A stretch of 64,000 nt of DNA from Dehalococcoidia bacterium (lineage in GTDB: Bacteria; Chloroflexota; Dehalococcoidia; SHYB01). Positions 8,262 through 15,777 of this stretch are shown here, one piece after another (the stretch's first letter is position 1; each line of letters begins with the position of its first letter). The notes beneath the pieces were generated by a model. The model ran no database searches. It was given only the letters and a program-made list of their open reading frames with translations, and was not told the origin of the DNA. The DNA lies in assembly GCA_009693015.1 (NCBI GenBank), contig SHYB01000003.1, positions 18,220 through 82,219 on the forward strand. Direction: 5' to 3'. The position numbers were made by a program, and so were the translations under genes.

Positions 8262-8690
8262 TTAGAACCCGCCCACCACGCGCTTCGCCTGGGTGAGCAT
8301 GGTAATCATCTCTGCTTCGCTGACCGCGGCGATCCCCTCCGGCAGGCGCGATTGCACCCCTAGCAGCTTCACCCACGGCGGGCAGCCGTACAGCGCCACT
8401 CCCGCCTCCTTCGCCAGCCCCAAAAGCGCGCGGCGGTCCAATTGCCTGCCGTCGCCCCTGCCACTTATGGGCAGGCCCATCTCCTTGCCGTTATCCGCCA
8501 TCGCCCAGCGGATAGACACGTCCTGCAACCCGCGAGGCCACAGCATCGCCTCGCCCGCTAGCGCCATCAGCGCCTCGCCCGCAAACGCGATCCCCGCATC
8601 CTTGCCCGCACGCTTCGCCTCCCGCGCCATGTACACGTTCGACAGAACCGAGTCCACCGTCCCGCTGCTACACAAGAAAAGAACATCCAC
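8262..8690 (-). CDS. DsrE-like family protein
   Basis: A 142-aa protein beginning MDVLFLCSSGTVDSVLSNVYMAREAK with an overall DsrE/DsrF-like alpha/beta pattern. A single Cys in VALYGCPPWVKLLG near residue 106 sits where DsrE-like proteins often carry a reactive Cys. The start is GTG at 8690 with GAGGAA upstream. It is 13 bases upstream of the BadI-like gene. DsrE-family members handle sulfur transfer or have unknown roles; here no sulfur-oxidation genes are nearby, so its job is unclear. Confidence 0.6.
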   Translation of the reverse strand: MDVLFLCSSGTVDSVLSNVYMAREAKRAGKDAGIAFAGEALMALAGEAMLWPRGLQDVSIRWAMADNGKEMGLPISGRGDGRQLDRRALLGLAKEAGVALYGCPPWVKLLGVQSRLPEGIAAVSEAEMITMLTQAKRVVGGF

Positions 8691-8730
8691 GCGTTCGTTC
8701 CTCCACAGGCCGCTATAGTGACGCAGTCAT

Positions 8731-8776
8731 CTCTCCCTCTCCCTTGAGGAGGGAGAGATGGAGAGATGGTGATCCC
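8731..8776 (+). repeat. dispersed oriented palindrome, copy 4
   Basis: Arms CTCTCCCTC (8731-8739) and GAGGGAGAG (8749-8757), then ATGGAGAGATGGTGATCCC. It lies upstream of the DsrE-like gene, between two minus-strand genes, in the same orientation as the other six copies. Confidence 0.75.
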
Positions 8777-8825
8777 GTTTTTTTCCGCTCCCGCCCGCGC
8801 CGCCTGTCCCCAGACAGCGCGTTCG

Positions 8826-8854
8826 ATTCTACCCCCATAGCCGGGTTCCGTCCA
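8826..8854 (-). promoter_or_regulatory. possible sigma70-type promoter for the DsrE-like and downstream genes
   Basis: Reading the minus strand: TGGACG at 8854-8849, a 17-base spacer, then TAGAAT at 8831-8826. The -35 is weak and the -10 good. It would start a transcript about 130 bases upstream of the GTG at 8690. The 223-base gap here otherwise holds only repeat copy 4. Confidence 0.4.
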
Positions 8855-8913
8855 GGGAAGGGCTACAGCAGCCTCCCGTGCCGCACATTGGTCCAACCCT
8901 TGACGCAACCCCG

Positions 8914-9687
8914 CTAAATAAGCGCCGGCGCATCCCCCGTCGCGCCCCTGTCCCAATCCGCGATGCGCAGCGTCCTGCCTGTAAACGTCTCCGCCGATTG
9001 CCTCGCCAGCCACACCATCGGCGCCACCACCGCCTCCGGCTGCCGGTACTCGGAAAAATCCGTGTCCTTCGGCAGCGCGTACAGGATGCCCTCCGTCAAA
9101 ATCAAATGTGGATCGAAACAATTGGCCGCGATCCCGTACGGCGCCCCTTGCTTCGCCACAATCGCCGTCAGCCGCTCCACCGCCACCTTCGCGATCACGT
9201 AATTCGTGACCTCCGGCAAGATGGCGCGCGCCATCCACGACGATAGATTGATGATGCTTCCCGAACGCTGCTTCATCATGTGCGGCAGCGCGAACTTCAT
9301 CGCCAGGAACGGCCCGCGCAAATTCACCCGCAAGCCCAGGTCCCAACGCTTCGACGTCAGTTCCGTGATGTCCCCCATGATATTTGCGCCCGCGTTGTTC
9401 ACCAGCACATCCACCCGTCCGAACGCCTCCACCGCCTGCCGCACCATCGCCTCCACCTGCTCCTCGTCCGTCACGTCGCACCGCACCGGCAGTGCCTCGC
9501 CCCCTGCCTCCCGCACCAGCTCCGCCGTCGCGTGTATCGTCCCCGCGATCTTCGGCGACTCCGTCTCCGACCGCGCCGCGATCACCACCCGCGCCCCTTC
9601 GCGGGCATACGCCAGCGCCGCCGCCTTGCCGATGCCGCGGCTCGCCCCTGTGATAATCGCCACCTTGCCCTGTAACTGCTGTCCCAT
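8914..9687 (-). CDS. SDR family oxidoreductase
   Basis: A 257-aa classical SDR with all key motifs: TGASRGIG near residue 13, NNAG near 103, the Ser in LSSW and YVIAK near 165. The insert SETESPKIAGTIHATA after the second strand is longer than usual. The C-terminal end (RTLRIADWDRGATGDAPALI) lacks the usual final NGG motif. It is 12 bases downstream of the BadH-like SDR, so the two are probably co-transcribed. It likely oxidises a hydroxyacyl-CoA or alcohol intermediate. Confidence 0.87.
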   Translation of the reverse strand: MGQQLQGKVAIITGASRGIGKAAALAYAREGARVVIAARSETESPKIAGTIHATAELVREAGGEALPVRCDVTDEEQVEAMVRQAVEAFGRVDVLVNNAGANIMGDITELTSKRWDLGLRVNLRGPFLAMKFALPHMMKQRSGSIINLSSWMARAILPEVTNYVIAKVAVERLTAIVAKQGAPYGIAANCFDPHLILTEGILYALPKDTDFSEYRQPEAVVAPMVWLARQSAETFTGRTLRIADWDRGATGDAPALI

Positions 9688-9699
9688 AATCCTGCTGCG

Positions 9700-10458
9700 C
9701 TACGCCGTCGAATACCCGCCGTTCACGCTGATCGCCTGCCCCGTCACATGTCCCGCGCGGTCGGACGCGATGAACACCACCATATTCGCCACATCCTCCG
9801 GCTTGCCCAGCTTCCGCAGCGGATACGCCTTCAGCACCTTATCTATCGTGCGCTCATTGATCATCCCCACCTCCTGCACCCCTTCCGTCATCGTCCCTGA
9901 TGGGCACACCACGTTCACCCGTATGCCGCGCTTGCCCACTTCCTTAGAAAGGCCCTTGGTGAACGAAATCACCGCCCCCTTCGCGCCGGAGTACGTGCTC
10001 TGCATATAATCGCCGATCCGCCCCGCGTCCGAGCCGATGTTCACGATGCTCCCGCTCCCCTGCTGCATCATCGTGTCCATCACCGCCTTCACGCAGTTGA
10101 TCGTGCCGTAGTAGCACACGTTAATCTCCCGCTCCCAGTCCGCCGGTGTCAGCTCTCCGAACAGCTTCACCGCCCATGCGCCCGCATTATTCACCAGCGC
10201 ATCAATCCGCCCGTACGCCTTCAGCGCCGCGTCCGCCAGCTTCCGCGCCTCCTCCATCTTCGATACATCCGCCCCCAGCGCGATCGCCTGTCCTCCGCTC
10301 GCCACGATCTCCTTGCACACCGCCTGCGCCCGCTCGGCGTACAGGTCCGCCACCACCACCTTCGCCCCTTCCTGGGCGAACGTCACCGCGATCATCCGCC
10401 CGATGCCCCGGCCCCCGCCAGTCACAATCACCACCTTGTCCTTCAAGTGCAAATCCAT
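9700..10458 (-). CDS. SDR family oxidoreductase, BadH/FabG-like; first gene of the catabolic island
   Basis: A 252-aa SDR. The ATG at 10458 is chosen over the longer reading frame because GGAGGG precedes it and MDLHLKDKVVIVTGGGRGIG follows. TGGGRGIG, NNAG, NIGSDAGRIG and YSGAK are all present, with a C-terminal GQAISVNGGYS. The catalytic region resembles BadH, 2-hydroxycyclohexanecarboxyl-CoA dehydrogenase, but FabG-type ketoreductases are also similar. It has its own promoter at 10533-10561 and probably leads the minus-strand operon. Confidence 0.87.
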   Translation of the reverse strand: MDLHLKDKVVIVTGGGRGIGRMIAVTFAQEGAKVVVADLYAERAQAVCKEIVASGGQAIALGADVSKMEEARKLADAALKAYGRIDALVNNAGAWAVKLFGELTPADWEREINVCYYGTINCVKAVMDTMMQQGSGSIVNIGSDAGRIGDYMQSTYSGAKGAVISFTKGLSKEVGKRGIRVNVVCPSGTMTEGVQEVGMINERTIDKVLKAYPLRKLGKPEDVANMVVFIASDRAGHVTGQAISVNGGYSTA

Positions 10459-10532
10459 GACGCAGCCCTCCGCGATAATATGAGAATGCCGGTCGCCTGC
10501 CGTCGCCCATTGCCGGATGACGTGCGGCTGGT

Positions 10533-10561
10533 ATTCTACCTGTAGCGCAGGCGTTTGCCAA
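10533..10561 (-). promoter_or_regulatory. sigma70-type promoter for the catabolic island
   Basis: On the minus strand: TTGGCA (10561-10556), a 17-base spacer and TAGAAT (10538-10533). It lies 75 bases upstream of the BadH-like start and is divergent from the transporter promoter 45 bases away, so a shared regulator is possible. Confidence 0.65.
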
Positions 10562-10605
10562 TCTTCTGCGCCCTGCAAGCGGTAGAGTGCCGCGCTCGCA
10601 ACGCA

Positions 10606-10634
10606 TTGACATTGCTGCCTGCGTGCCATAGCAT
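10606..10634 (+). promoter_or_regulatory. sigma70-type promoter for the ABC transporter permeases
   Basis: TTGACA (10606-10611), a 17-base spacer and TAGCAT (10629-10634). Predicted start about 10641, giving a 64-base leader before the TTG start codon at 10705. Confidence 0.7.
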
Positions 10635-10704
10635 CGGGACGATTCGACGCACCGGGCGCCCCTCCTGGGGAGCGCCCACGTGACACTCCTGCTCAGGTGG
10701 CCCC

Positions 10705-11628
10705 TTGCTCAAGTTTCTCCTCAGCCGGCTTGCCCAGACAGCGGTGACCCTCCTCATCGTCAGCATCGTCGTCTTCGCCCTGTCCCACGCCAGCGGCAAC
10801 CCCCTCTACCTCCTGCTCCCGCCCTCCGCCGGCCAGGCCGACTTTGCCGCCGTCTCCGAGCAGTACGGCCTGGACAAACCGCTGGTGCAGCAGTACTTCA
10901 TCTACATGAACAAGCTGCTGCATTTCGACCTGGGCAGGTCCATCATCAACGGGCAGCCGGTCAAAGAAATCATCACGCAAGCGCTCCCCTACTCCCTCAG
11001 GCTGGCGGGCTTCGCCCTCGCCCTCGCCCTTGCCATGGGCATCCCCCTCGGCGTGCTCGGCGGCATCAAGCGCGGCACCCGCTGGGACACCCTCGCCCAG
11101 ACCACCGCCGTGCTGGGGCAGGCCATGCCCAGCTTCTGGCTCGGCCTCATGCTCATCATCGTCTTCGCCGTCAACTTGCGCGTTCTCCCCGTGGCCGAAG
11201 CGGGCGGCTTCAGGCACTACATCCTCCCTGGCTTCACCCTCGGCCTCATCCTTTCCGCCAACGTCATGCGCCTGCTCCGCACCTCGCTCATCGAAGTGCT
11301 CGACCTGGAGTTCATCAGAATGCTCCGCGTCAAGGGCGTCCCTGAGCGCACCATCATTTGGAAACATGCCGTCCGCAACGCCATCGTCCCCGTCGTCAGC
11401 TTCGCCGGCATGTACCTCATCATCCTCGTCACCAACGCCGTCGTCGTGGAGACCGTTTTCGCCTGGCCCGGCTTCGGACGCCTCGCCTACACCGCCGTGC
11501 TCAATAACGACTTCCCCCTCATCCAGGGCATTGTGCTTATCGGCGCCACCCTCTACATCGCCTCTTCGCTCATGACTGACGTTCTCTACTCCATCGTAGA
11601 CCCCCGCATCAGGCTCACCTCCACATAA
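10705..11628 (+). CDS. ABC transporter permease, dipeptide/oligopeptide type (DppB/OppB-like)
   Basis: A 307-aa integral membrane protein with an N-terminal helix LKFLLSRLAQTAVTLLIVSI and about six membrane segments. The EAA loop that contacts the ATPase reads EFIRMLRVKGVPERTIIWKHAVRNA in outline, near residues 198-222. The start is a TTG with AGGTGG upstream. The stop and the start of the next permease share one base (TAATG). Substrate specificity of this peptide/nickel/opine family cannot be told from permease sequence. Confidence 0.92.
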   Translation: MLKFLLSRLAQTAVTLLIVSIVVFALSHASGNPLYLLLPPSAGQADFAAVSEQYGLDKPLVQQYFIYMNKLLHFDLGRSIINGQPVKEIITQALPYSLRLAGFALALALAMGIPLGVLGGIKRGTRWDTLAQTTAVLGQAMPSFWLGLMLIIVFAVNLRVLPVAEAGGFRHYILPGFTLGLILSANVMRLLRTSLIEVLDLEFIRMLRVKGVPERTIIWKHAVRNAIVPVVSFAGMYLIILVTNAVVVETVFAWPGFGRLAYTAVLNNDFPLIQGIVLIGATLYIASSLMTDVLYSIVDPRIRLTST

Positions 11629-12527
11629 TGACCACCATCGCCGCCGCCGCACCCTTCAAGGCCCGCACCTGGCGACTCCGCCTGTGGAAAGAGTTGCGCG
11701 CCTACCCCGCCATCCCTGTCGTTATCCTCGCCATCGTCATCTTCCTCGCCATCTTCGGCGGCGCCCTCTCACCACACTCCCCCTACGATCAGGCCCTGCG
11801 TCAGCGCCTCCTGCCCCCTGTGGGCATGGACCGCGGCACGTGGGACCACGCCCTTGGCACCGACAACCTCGGCCGCGATACGCTGAGCCGCATGATGACC
11901 GGCGCGCGCGTCTCCCTCTCCCTCGCCGCCCTCACCATCGCCGTCGGCGTTGTCCTCGGCACCGTCATCGGCGCCGCCGCTGGCTTCTACGCCGGCAGGC
12001 TCTGGGATATGATCCTCATGCGTCTCGCCGATGCCGCCCTCTCCATCCCCCTCGTCCTCCTCGCCCTCGTCCTCGCCGTCGTCCGCGGCGCCAGCTACTG
12101 GAACCTCGTCATTCTCATCAGCCTCTTCATCTGGGCGCGCACCGCCCGCATCATCAGAGGCCAGGCCCTCCAGGTCTGCCAGCGCGACTATATTGCCCTG
12201 GCCCGCGTCGCCGGCTGCTCCGGGCCCAGCATCCTCTTCCGTCACGTCATCCCCAACGTCTCCCACGTCGCCATCGTCCTCGCCACCTTGGAAGTCGGCG
12301 CCGTTATCATCCTGGAAGCATCCCTCAGCTTCCTCGGCGTTGGCGTCCCACCCCCCAACCCCTCCTGGGGCGCCATCGTCGCTGACGGGCGCGGCGTCAT
12401 CGCCAGCGCCTGGTGGGTCGCCACCGTCCCCGGCATCGCCATCATGATCACCGTCGCCTCCTTCAACCTCATCGGTGACCGCATGCGTGACCGCTTCGAC
12501 CCCCGCCTCCGCCAGCGCGGCGCCTAG
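11628..12527 (+). CDS. ABC transporter permease (DppC/OppC-like)
   Basis: A 299-aa permease, the partner of the preceding gene. The N-terminal cytoplasmic stretch leads into a helix near residue 30. The family motif GTDNLGRDTLSRMMTGARVSL lies near residue 80 and the EAA loop ARVAGCSGPSILFRHVIPN near 190. Translation is coupled to the upstream gene through TAATG. The binding protein and ATPases that complete the transporter lie 0.4-2.2 kb downstream, the binding protein on the other strand. Confidence 0.92.
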   Translation: MTTIAAAAPFKARTWRLRLWKELRAYPAIPVVILAIVIFLAIFGGALSPHSPYDQALRQRLLPPVGMDRGTWDHALGTDNLGRDTLSRMMTGARVSLSLAALTIAVGVVLGTVIGAAAGFYAGRLWDMILMRLADAALSIPLVLLALVLAVVRGASYWNLVILISLFIWARTARIIRGQALQVCQRDYIALARVAGCSGPSILFRHVIPNVSHVAIVLATLEVGAVIILEASLSFLGVGVPPPNPSWGAIVADGRGVIASAWWVATVPGIAIMITVASFNLIGDRMRDRFDPRLRQRGA

Positions 12528-12659
12528 CGCCTCCCCCGTCCCCCCCATCCATCCCCCTTCCACCCTCCTCCTTCTCCTACCCCTCGCGCTTGAGCTATGG
12601 GCCTGCCGGTCATTCTTGCCGCCCCCCCACCCTTGCCCCCCACTGCCACCCCCGCTCAT

Positions 12660-12684
12660 GTCATGCTAAGCGCAGCGAAGAATC
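12660..12684 (+). repeat. REP-like repeat of the TCATGCTGAGCG type
   Basis: GTCATGCTAAGCGCAGCGAA followed by GAATCT. It matches a short intergenic motif (usually GTCATGCTGAGCG...) that recurs in many unrelated bacterial genomes. Confidence 0.5.
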
Positions 12685-12690
12685 TTCCCC

Positions 12691-12738
12691 TCCTCCCCTC
12701 TCACCTTCGATAGGGGAAACTGGAGTGGGGTGACTCCT
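12691..12738 (+). repeat. dispersed oriented palindrome, copy 5 (degenerate)
   Basis: Weak arms CCCCT (12695-12699) and AGGGG (12712-12716) with CTTCGAT between, then AAACTGGAGTGGGGTGACTCC. The tail identifies it as a member of the family, again on the plus strand. Confidence 0.55.
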
Positions 12739-12740
12739 TC

Positions 12741-12767
12741 CGTCATTCCGGCGGATGCCGGAATCCA
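12741..12767 (+). repeat. dRS3-like palindrome (ATTCCGGC...GCCGGAAT)
   Basis: Arms ATTCCGGC (12745-12752) and GCCGGAAT (12757-12764) around GGAT, flanked by CGTC and CCA. This is the widespread GTCATTCC-type small palindrome first noted in Neisseria and common in metagenomic bacteria. Confidence 0.6.
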
Positions 12768-12820
12768 TCCCCGCAGCAATGCGTATCAAATCACCCTGTC
12801 CACCCCCGCCCACAACAACA

Positions 12821-12850
12821 GAGGCCGGCGATGTCACCATCGCCGGCCTC
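12821..12850 (-). terminator. intrinsic terminator of the binding-protein gene
   Basis: A perfect 13-bp stem (12821-12833 with 12838-12850, loop of four) 33 bases past the stop of the minus-strand gene, followed on that strand by TGTTGTTGTGG. Confidence 0.75.
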
Positions 12851-12882
12851 AATCCTGCAAACCTTGTCGCTACGCCTTCGCT

Positions 12883-14526
12883 CTACGTATTGTTGAAGAA
12901 CAGGCCATTGAGGTAGAGGTCAGAGGTGTACCGGCCCAGCTTCCAGTCCGGCCGCACCTTATCCGGGTTGCTGGCGAAAAGCTGCTGAACGTCTGCGACG
13001 GGGAACCGCATGTGATTCTTTTCGATGTACCGCGTGATCTCTTCCGTCCGCGTCTTGTACCTCGCCAGGTCCAGTTCGTTGGACAAGTCGTCAATCATCT
13101 TGTCCAAGGTGGGATCCTGCGACAGCGCCAGCGCGCCGTTGGAGCGAGCCAGGACGTTCAGGCCCGGGTGTGGAAGAAACAGAGGAGCAACTCTGATCCA
13201 GCCCACGGAGTTTGCCAGATTCGGGTCACGGTTGACCATCTGCGCCCGCATCGCCTGGTACTCCAGGCTGACGATCTTCGTCTTCACCCCCACCTTCTCC
13301 CAGTATCCCGCAATGGCCTGCATCATCTGCGGGCCTTCGGAAATGCCGCCCAGCCCGTAGGAGAACAGGCTCACCGTGATCCCATTCGGGTACGCCGCTT
13401 GCAGTAATTGCCGTGCCCGCGCCGGATCGTACGGGATCTTGGCGCCACCGTGGTAGGCGATGGAGACGGTGGTGTTGGGAAAGTAGTCCGGCAATTGACC
13501 CGCGCCGGAGAAGAGCGTGTCAATCAACTCCTGCCGGTTCACGGCAATGCTCAGCGCCTCGCGAACCCGGACGTCGGAGAACGCCGTCGCGGTGTCCCAC
13601 TGCCTGTTCACCCACAGCTCCAGGTAAAAGGTGATCGGCGATGCCGTCACCGTGAGTCCCGCGCTCTTCAGGCTCTTAGACTCAGACCGCGGCGAATCAA
13701 TGATGTCCGTTGCCTTGGTCTTCAGCAGCGACACGCGTGTCGTGTCTTCCGCGACTACCGCGATCCGCACTTGGTTGTAGTTCGGGCGCCCCATCCAGTG
13801 CGTTGCCACCTCGTCATACAGCGTGTGCGCGCCCTGCACATGCTCCACAAACTTGTAGGGGCCGCTCCCCATCGGCTTGGTGTTCTGCACGTCCAGCCCG
13901 TTCTTCTCCACGTACGCCTTCGACACCACAAAAGGCTCCGCGGAGTCCCGCCGTGTCAGGTAGAAGTAGAAGAAGGGCGCAGGCTTGGCGTAGTTCAGCC
14001 TCACCGTGGACGCATCCACCACATCGACGCTCTTCACCGAGGCCCGGTAGTCGGCCGCCCAGGACGACACCGAGTCCTTGCTGGACGCGCGCTCAATGGT
14101 GAACTTCACGTCATCCGCCGTTACCGGCGTTCCGTCGTGGAATTTCGCGTTCGTCCGCAGCTTGATCGTCAGCGACGTATTGTCTGCCGCCGCCGTCCAG
14201 GATGTCGCCAGCCCGTGGATGGTGTCCGGGACGCCCTCCAGGTCGTTGCCGATGATGCTGTCATACATCGGCGCCAGATAGTTCTTGATGTCCGCGCCCG
14301 ACTTGATCGGGTCGAAGACATCGCGCGTCCCGCTCAAGGACACTCGCAGAATGTCGTATCGCTTGGGGCCTCCTGTCACCTTGGGCGGCGCCGTCACCTT
14401 TGGCGCTGCGCTCGTCGCCTTCGGACTCGTGCTGGACGAATCCCCATCGTCGCCTCCGCCGCACGCCGACAGCACCAACGCCATCGCCGTGGCGATGGCC
14501 AGCACCGGGAATAAGAGTTTCCGCAT
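12883..14526 (-). CDS. ABC transporter substrate-binding lipoprotein, family 5 (peptide/nickel type)
   Basis: A 547-aa exported lipoprotein. The start at 14526 gives MRKLLFPVLAIATAMALVLS with a lipobox ending in Ala-Cys (LSAC) and a good GGAAGGA site six bases upstream; longer starts would bury the signal peptide. A Ser/Thr/Pro-rich linker precedes the family 5 domain, which includes IHGLATSWTAAAD and KLRTNAKFHDGTPVTADDVKF near residues 100-140. It is probably the receptor of the transporter whose permeases are at 10705-12527 and ATPases at 14719-16729. Third-position base use is less skewed than in the island genes. Confidence 0.9.
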   Translation of the reverse strand: MRKLLFPVLAIATAMALVLSACGGGDDGDSSSTSPKATSAAPKVTAPPKVTGGPKRYDILRVSLSGTRDVFDPIKSGADIKNYLAPMYDSIIGNDLEGVPDTIHGLATSWTAAADNTSLTIKLRTNAKFHDGTPVTADDVKFTIERASSKDSVSSWAADYRASVKSVDVVDASTVRLNYAKPAPFFYFYLTRRDSAEPFVVSKAYVEKNGLDVQNTKPMGSGPYKFVEHVQGAHTLYDEVATHWMGRPNYNQVRIAVVAEDTTRVSLLKTKATDIIDSPRSESKSLKSAGLTVTASPITFYLELWVNRQWDTATAFSDVRVREALSIAVNRQELIDTLFSGAGQLPDYFPNTTVSIAYHGGAKIPYDPARARQLLQAAYPNGITVSLFSYGLGGISEGPQMMQAIAGYWEKVGVKTKIVSLEYQAMRAQMVNRDPNLANSVGWIRVAPLFLPHPGLNVLARSNGALALSQDPTLDKMIDDLSNELDLARYKTRTEEITRYIEKNHMRFPVADVQQLFASNPDKVRPDWKLGRYTSDLYLNGLFFNNT

Positions 14527-14639
14527 ACACATTCCTTCCGAATCTCTGCTCGCGAGCGGCCGATTCGCGGCAGCGTCCATATTTTCACGCACGGCGCTAC
14601 AGATGACCCGTAATGAGCGCCGCATGTGCGACCACCGTC

Positions 14640-14669
14640 ACCCTAGCAGGCCGCACGCTCGCAAGTCAA
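14640..14669 (-). promoter_or_regulatory. promoter of the binding-protein gene
   Basis: On the minus strand: TTGACT (14669-14664), an 18-base spacer and TAGGGT (14645-14640). It lies about 110 bases upstream of the ATG and is back to back with the oppD promoter. Confidence 0.6.
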
Positions 14670-14682
14670 GTGGTGCTCCTGG

Positions 14683-14711
14683 TTGACAGTGCCTGCCCCG
14701 CCCCTTACGAT
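14683..14711 (+). promoter_or_regulatory. strong promoter giving a leaderless mRNA for the first ATPase
   Basis: TTGACA (14683-14688), a 17-base spacer and TACGAT (14706-14711). The expected start site, about seven bases past the -10, falls on or next to the ATG at 14719, and no ribosome-binding site is present. Confidence 0.7.
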
Positions 14712-14718
14712 GCGAGAG

Positions 14719-15777
14719 ATGCCTACCCCTCCGCCATCGTCCCCAGCTGGAAACGCCACGGCTCAGCGCCATCCTTCCCACGGCGCGCCGCCCCTCCTTC
14801 AGGTGGAGAACCTCCAGACCCACATCTCCGTCGCCGGCGGCGTAGTCAAGCCCGTGGACGGCGTCTCCTTCCACATCAAGCAAGCGGAGACCGTCGCCCT
14901 CGTCGGCGAGTCCGGCTCCGGCAAGAGCATGACCGCCCTCTCCATCCTTCGCGTGCTCCCCAGGCCCGGCGGCCACATCGCCGGCGGCAAGATACTCTTC
15001 GATGGCGTAGACCTGGCGCAACTCTCTGAAAAAGAAATGCGCTCCTACCGCGGCAGCAAGATCGCCATGATCCTCCAAGACCCCCACAGCTCCCTTGATC
15101 CCATGTACCAGATCGGCGAGCAGATCGGCGAATCCCTCCGCGTGCACCATAAGGCCAGCGGCGCCGGCGTCAAGCGCCGTGTCGCCGAGCTGCTGCGCCT
15201 CGTTCGAATCCCCGCCGCCGAAGAACGCGCCCGCGCCTACCCCCACCAGATGAGCGGCGGCATGCGACAGCGCGTCGTCGGCGCCATTGCCATGTCCTCC
15301 GAGCCACAGCTCATCATCGCCGACGAGCCCACCACCGCCCTTGATGTCACCATCCAGGCCCAGTACCTCAGTCTCCTCAAAGACATCCAGGCCAACTCCA
15401 ACCTCGCCATTCTCCTCATCACCCACGATCTTGGCATCGTCGCCAAAATGTGCCAGCGCATTATCGTCATGTACGGCGGACGCATCGTGGAAGAGGCCAC
15501 TGTGGAGCAGGCCTTCAATCGCCCCGCGCACCCCTACACCGCCGGCCTCGTGCGGTCCCTCCCCAAGCTCAAAGGCCGTGTCCCGCGCCTCTACTCCATC
15601 GAAGGCCAGCCCCCTGCCTTGGACACCCTCCCCCAGGGCTGCCGCTTCGCCCCGCGCTGCCCCAGCGTAATGGATACATGCACCAAGGAATATCCGCCCA
15701 TCGTCACCCTGCAAGACAACCAGAAAGTCGCCTGCTGGCTCCACGTCCATGACACAACAAAACAGCCCGCTGCTTGA
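14719..15777 (+). CDS. ABC transporter ATP-binding protein, OppD/DppD-like
   Basis: A 352-aa ATPase. Walker A GESGSGKS lies near residue 66, the signature MSGGMRQR near 180, Walker B LIIADEPTTALDV near 200 and the H-loop LLITHDLG near 235. The C-terminal oligopeptide-transporter extension has HPYTAGLVRSLP and the Cys-rich GCRFAPRCPSVMDTC. The upstream TTG at 14683 is rejected as a start because it is the -35 box; the ATG at 14719 lies at the predicted transcription start. It overlaps the next ATPase by 29 bases. Confidence 0.9.
   Translation: MPTPPPSSPAGNATAQRHPSHGAPPLLQVENLQTHISVAGGVVKPVDGVSFHIKQAETVALVGESGSGKSMTALSILRVLPRPGGHIAGGKILFDGVDLAQLSEKEMRSYRGSKIAMILQDPHSSLDPMYQIGEQIGESLRVHHKASGAGVKRRVAELLRLVRIPAAEERARAYPHQMSGGMRQRVVGAIAMSSEPQLIIADEPTTALDVTIQAQYLSLLKDIQANSNLAILLITHDLGIVAKMCQRIIVMYGGRIVEEATVEQAFNRPAHPYTAGLVRSLPKLKGRVPRLYSIEGQPPALDTLPQGCRFAPRCPSVMDTCTKEYPPIVTLQDNQKVACWLHVHDTTKQPAA

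Larger units (their letters stand above)
12528..12882. other. 355-base intergenic region with several repeats and a terminator
   Basis: No credible gene. It contains three different short palindromic or REP-like repeats (12660-12767), pyrimidine-rich filler at 12528-12656, and the terminator of the minus-strand binding-protein gene at 12821-12850. Confidence 0.8.

Noticed and set aside
8262..8690. The DsrE-like gene as part of a dissimilatory sulfur pathway
   Set aside because: No dsr, sox or TusA-like gene is nearby and only a single Cys is present, so the link cannot be supported.
14683..14718. TTG 14683 as the start of the OppD-like ATPase
   Set aside because: This TTG is the -35 box of a consensus promoter with a 17-base spacer, and no ribosome-binding site precedes it. 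ATG 14719 fits the predicted transcript.
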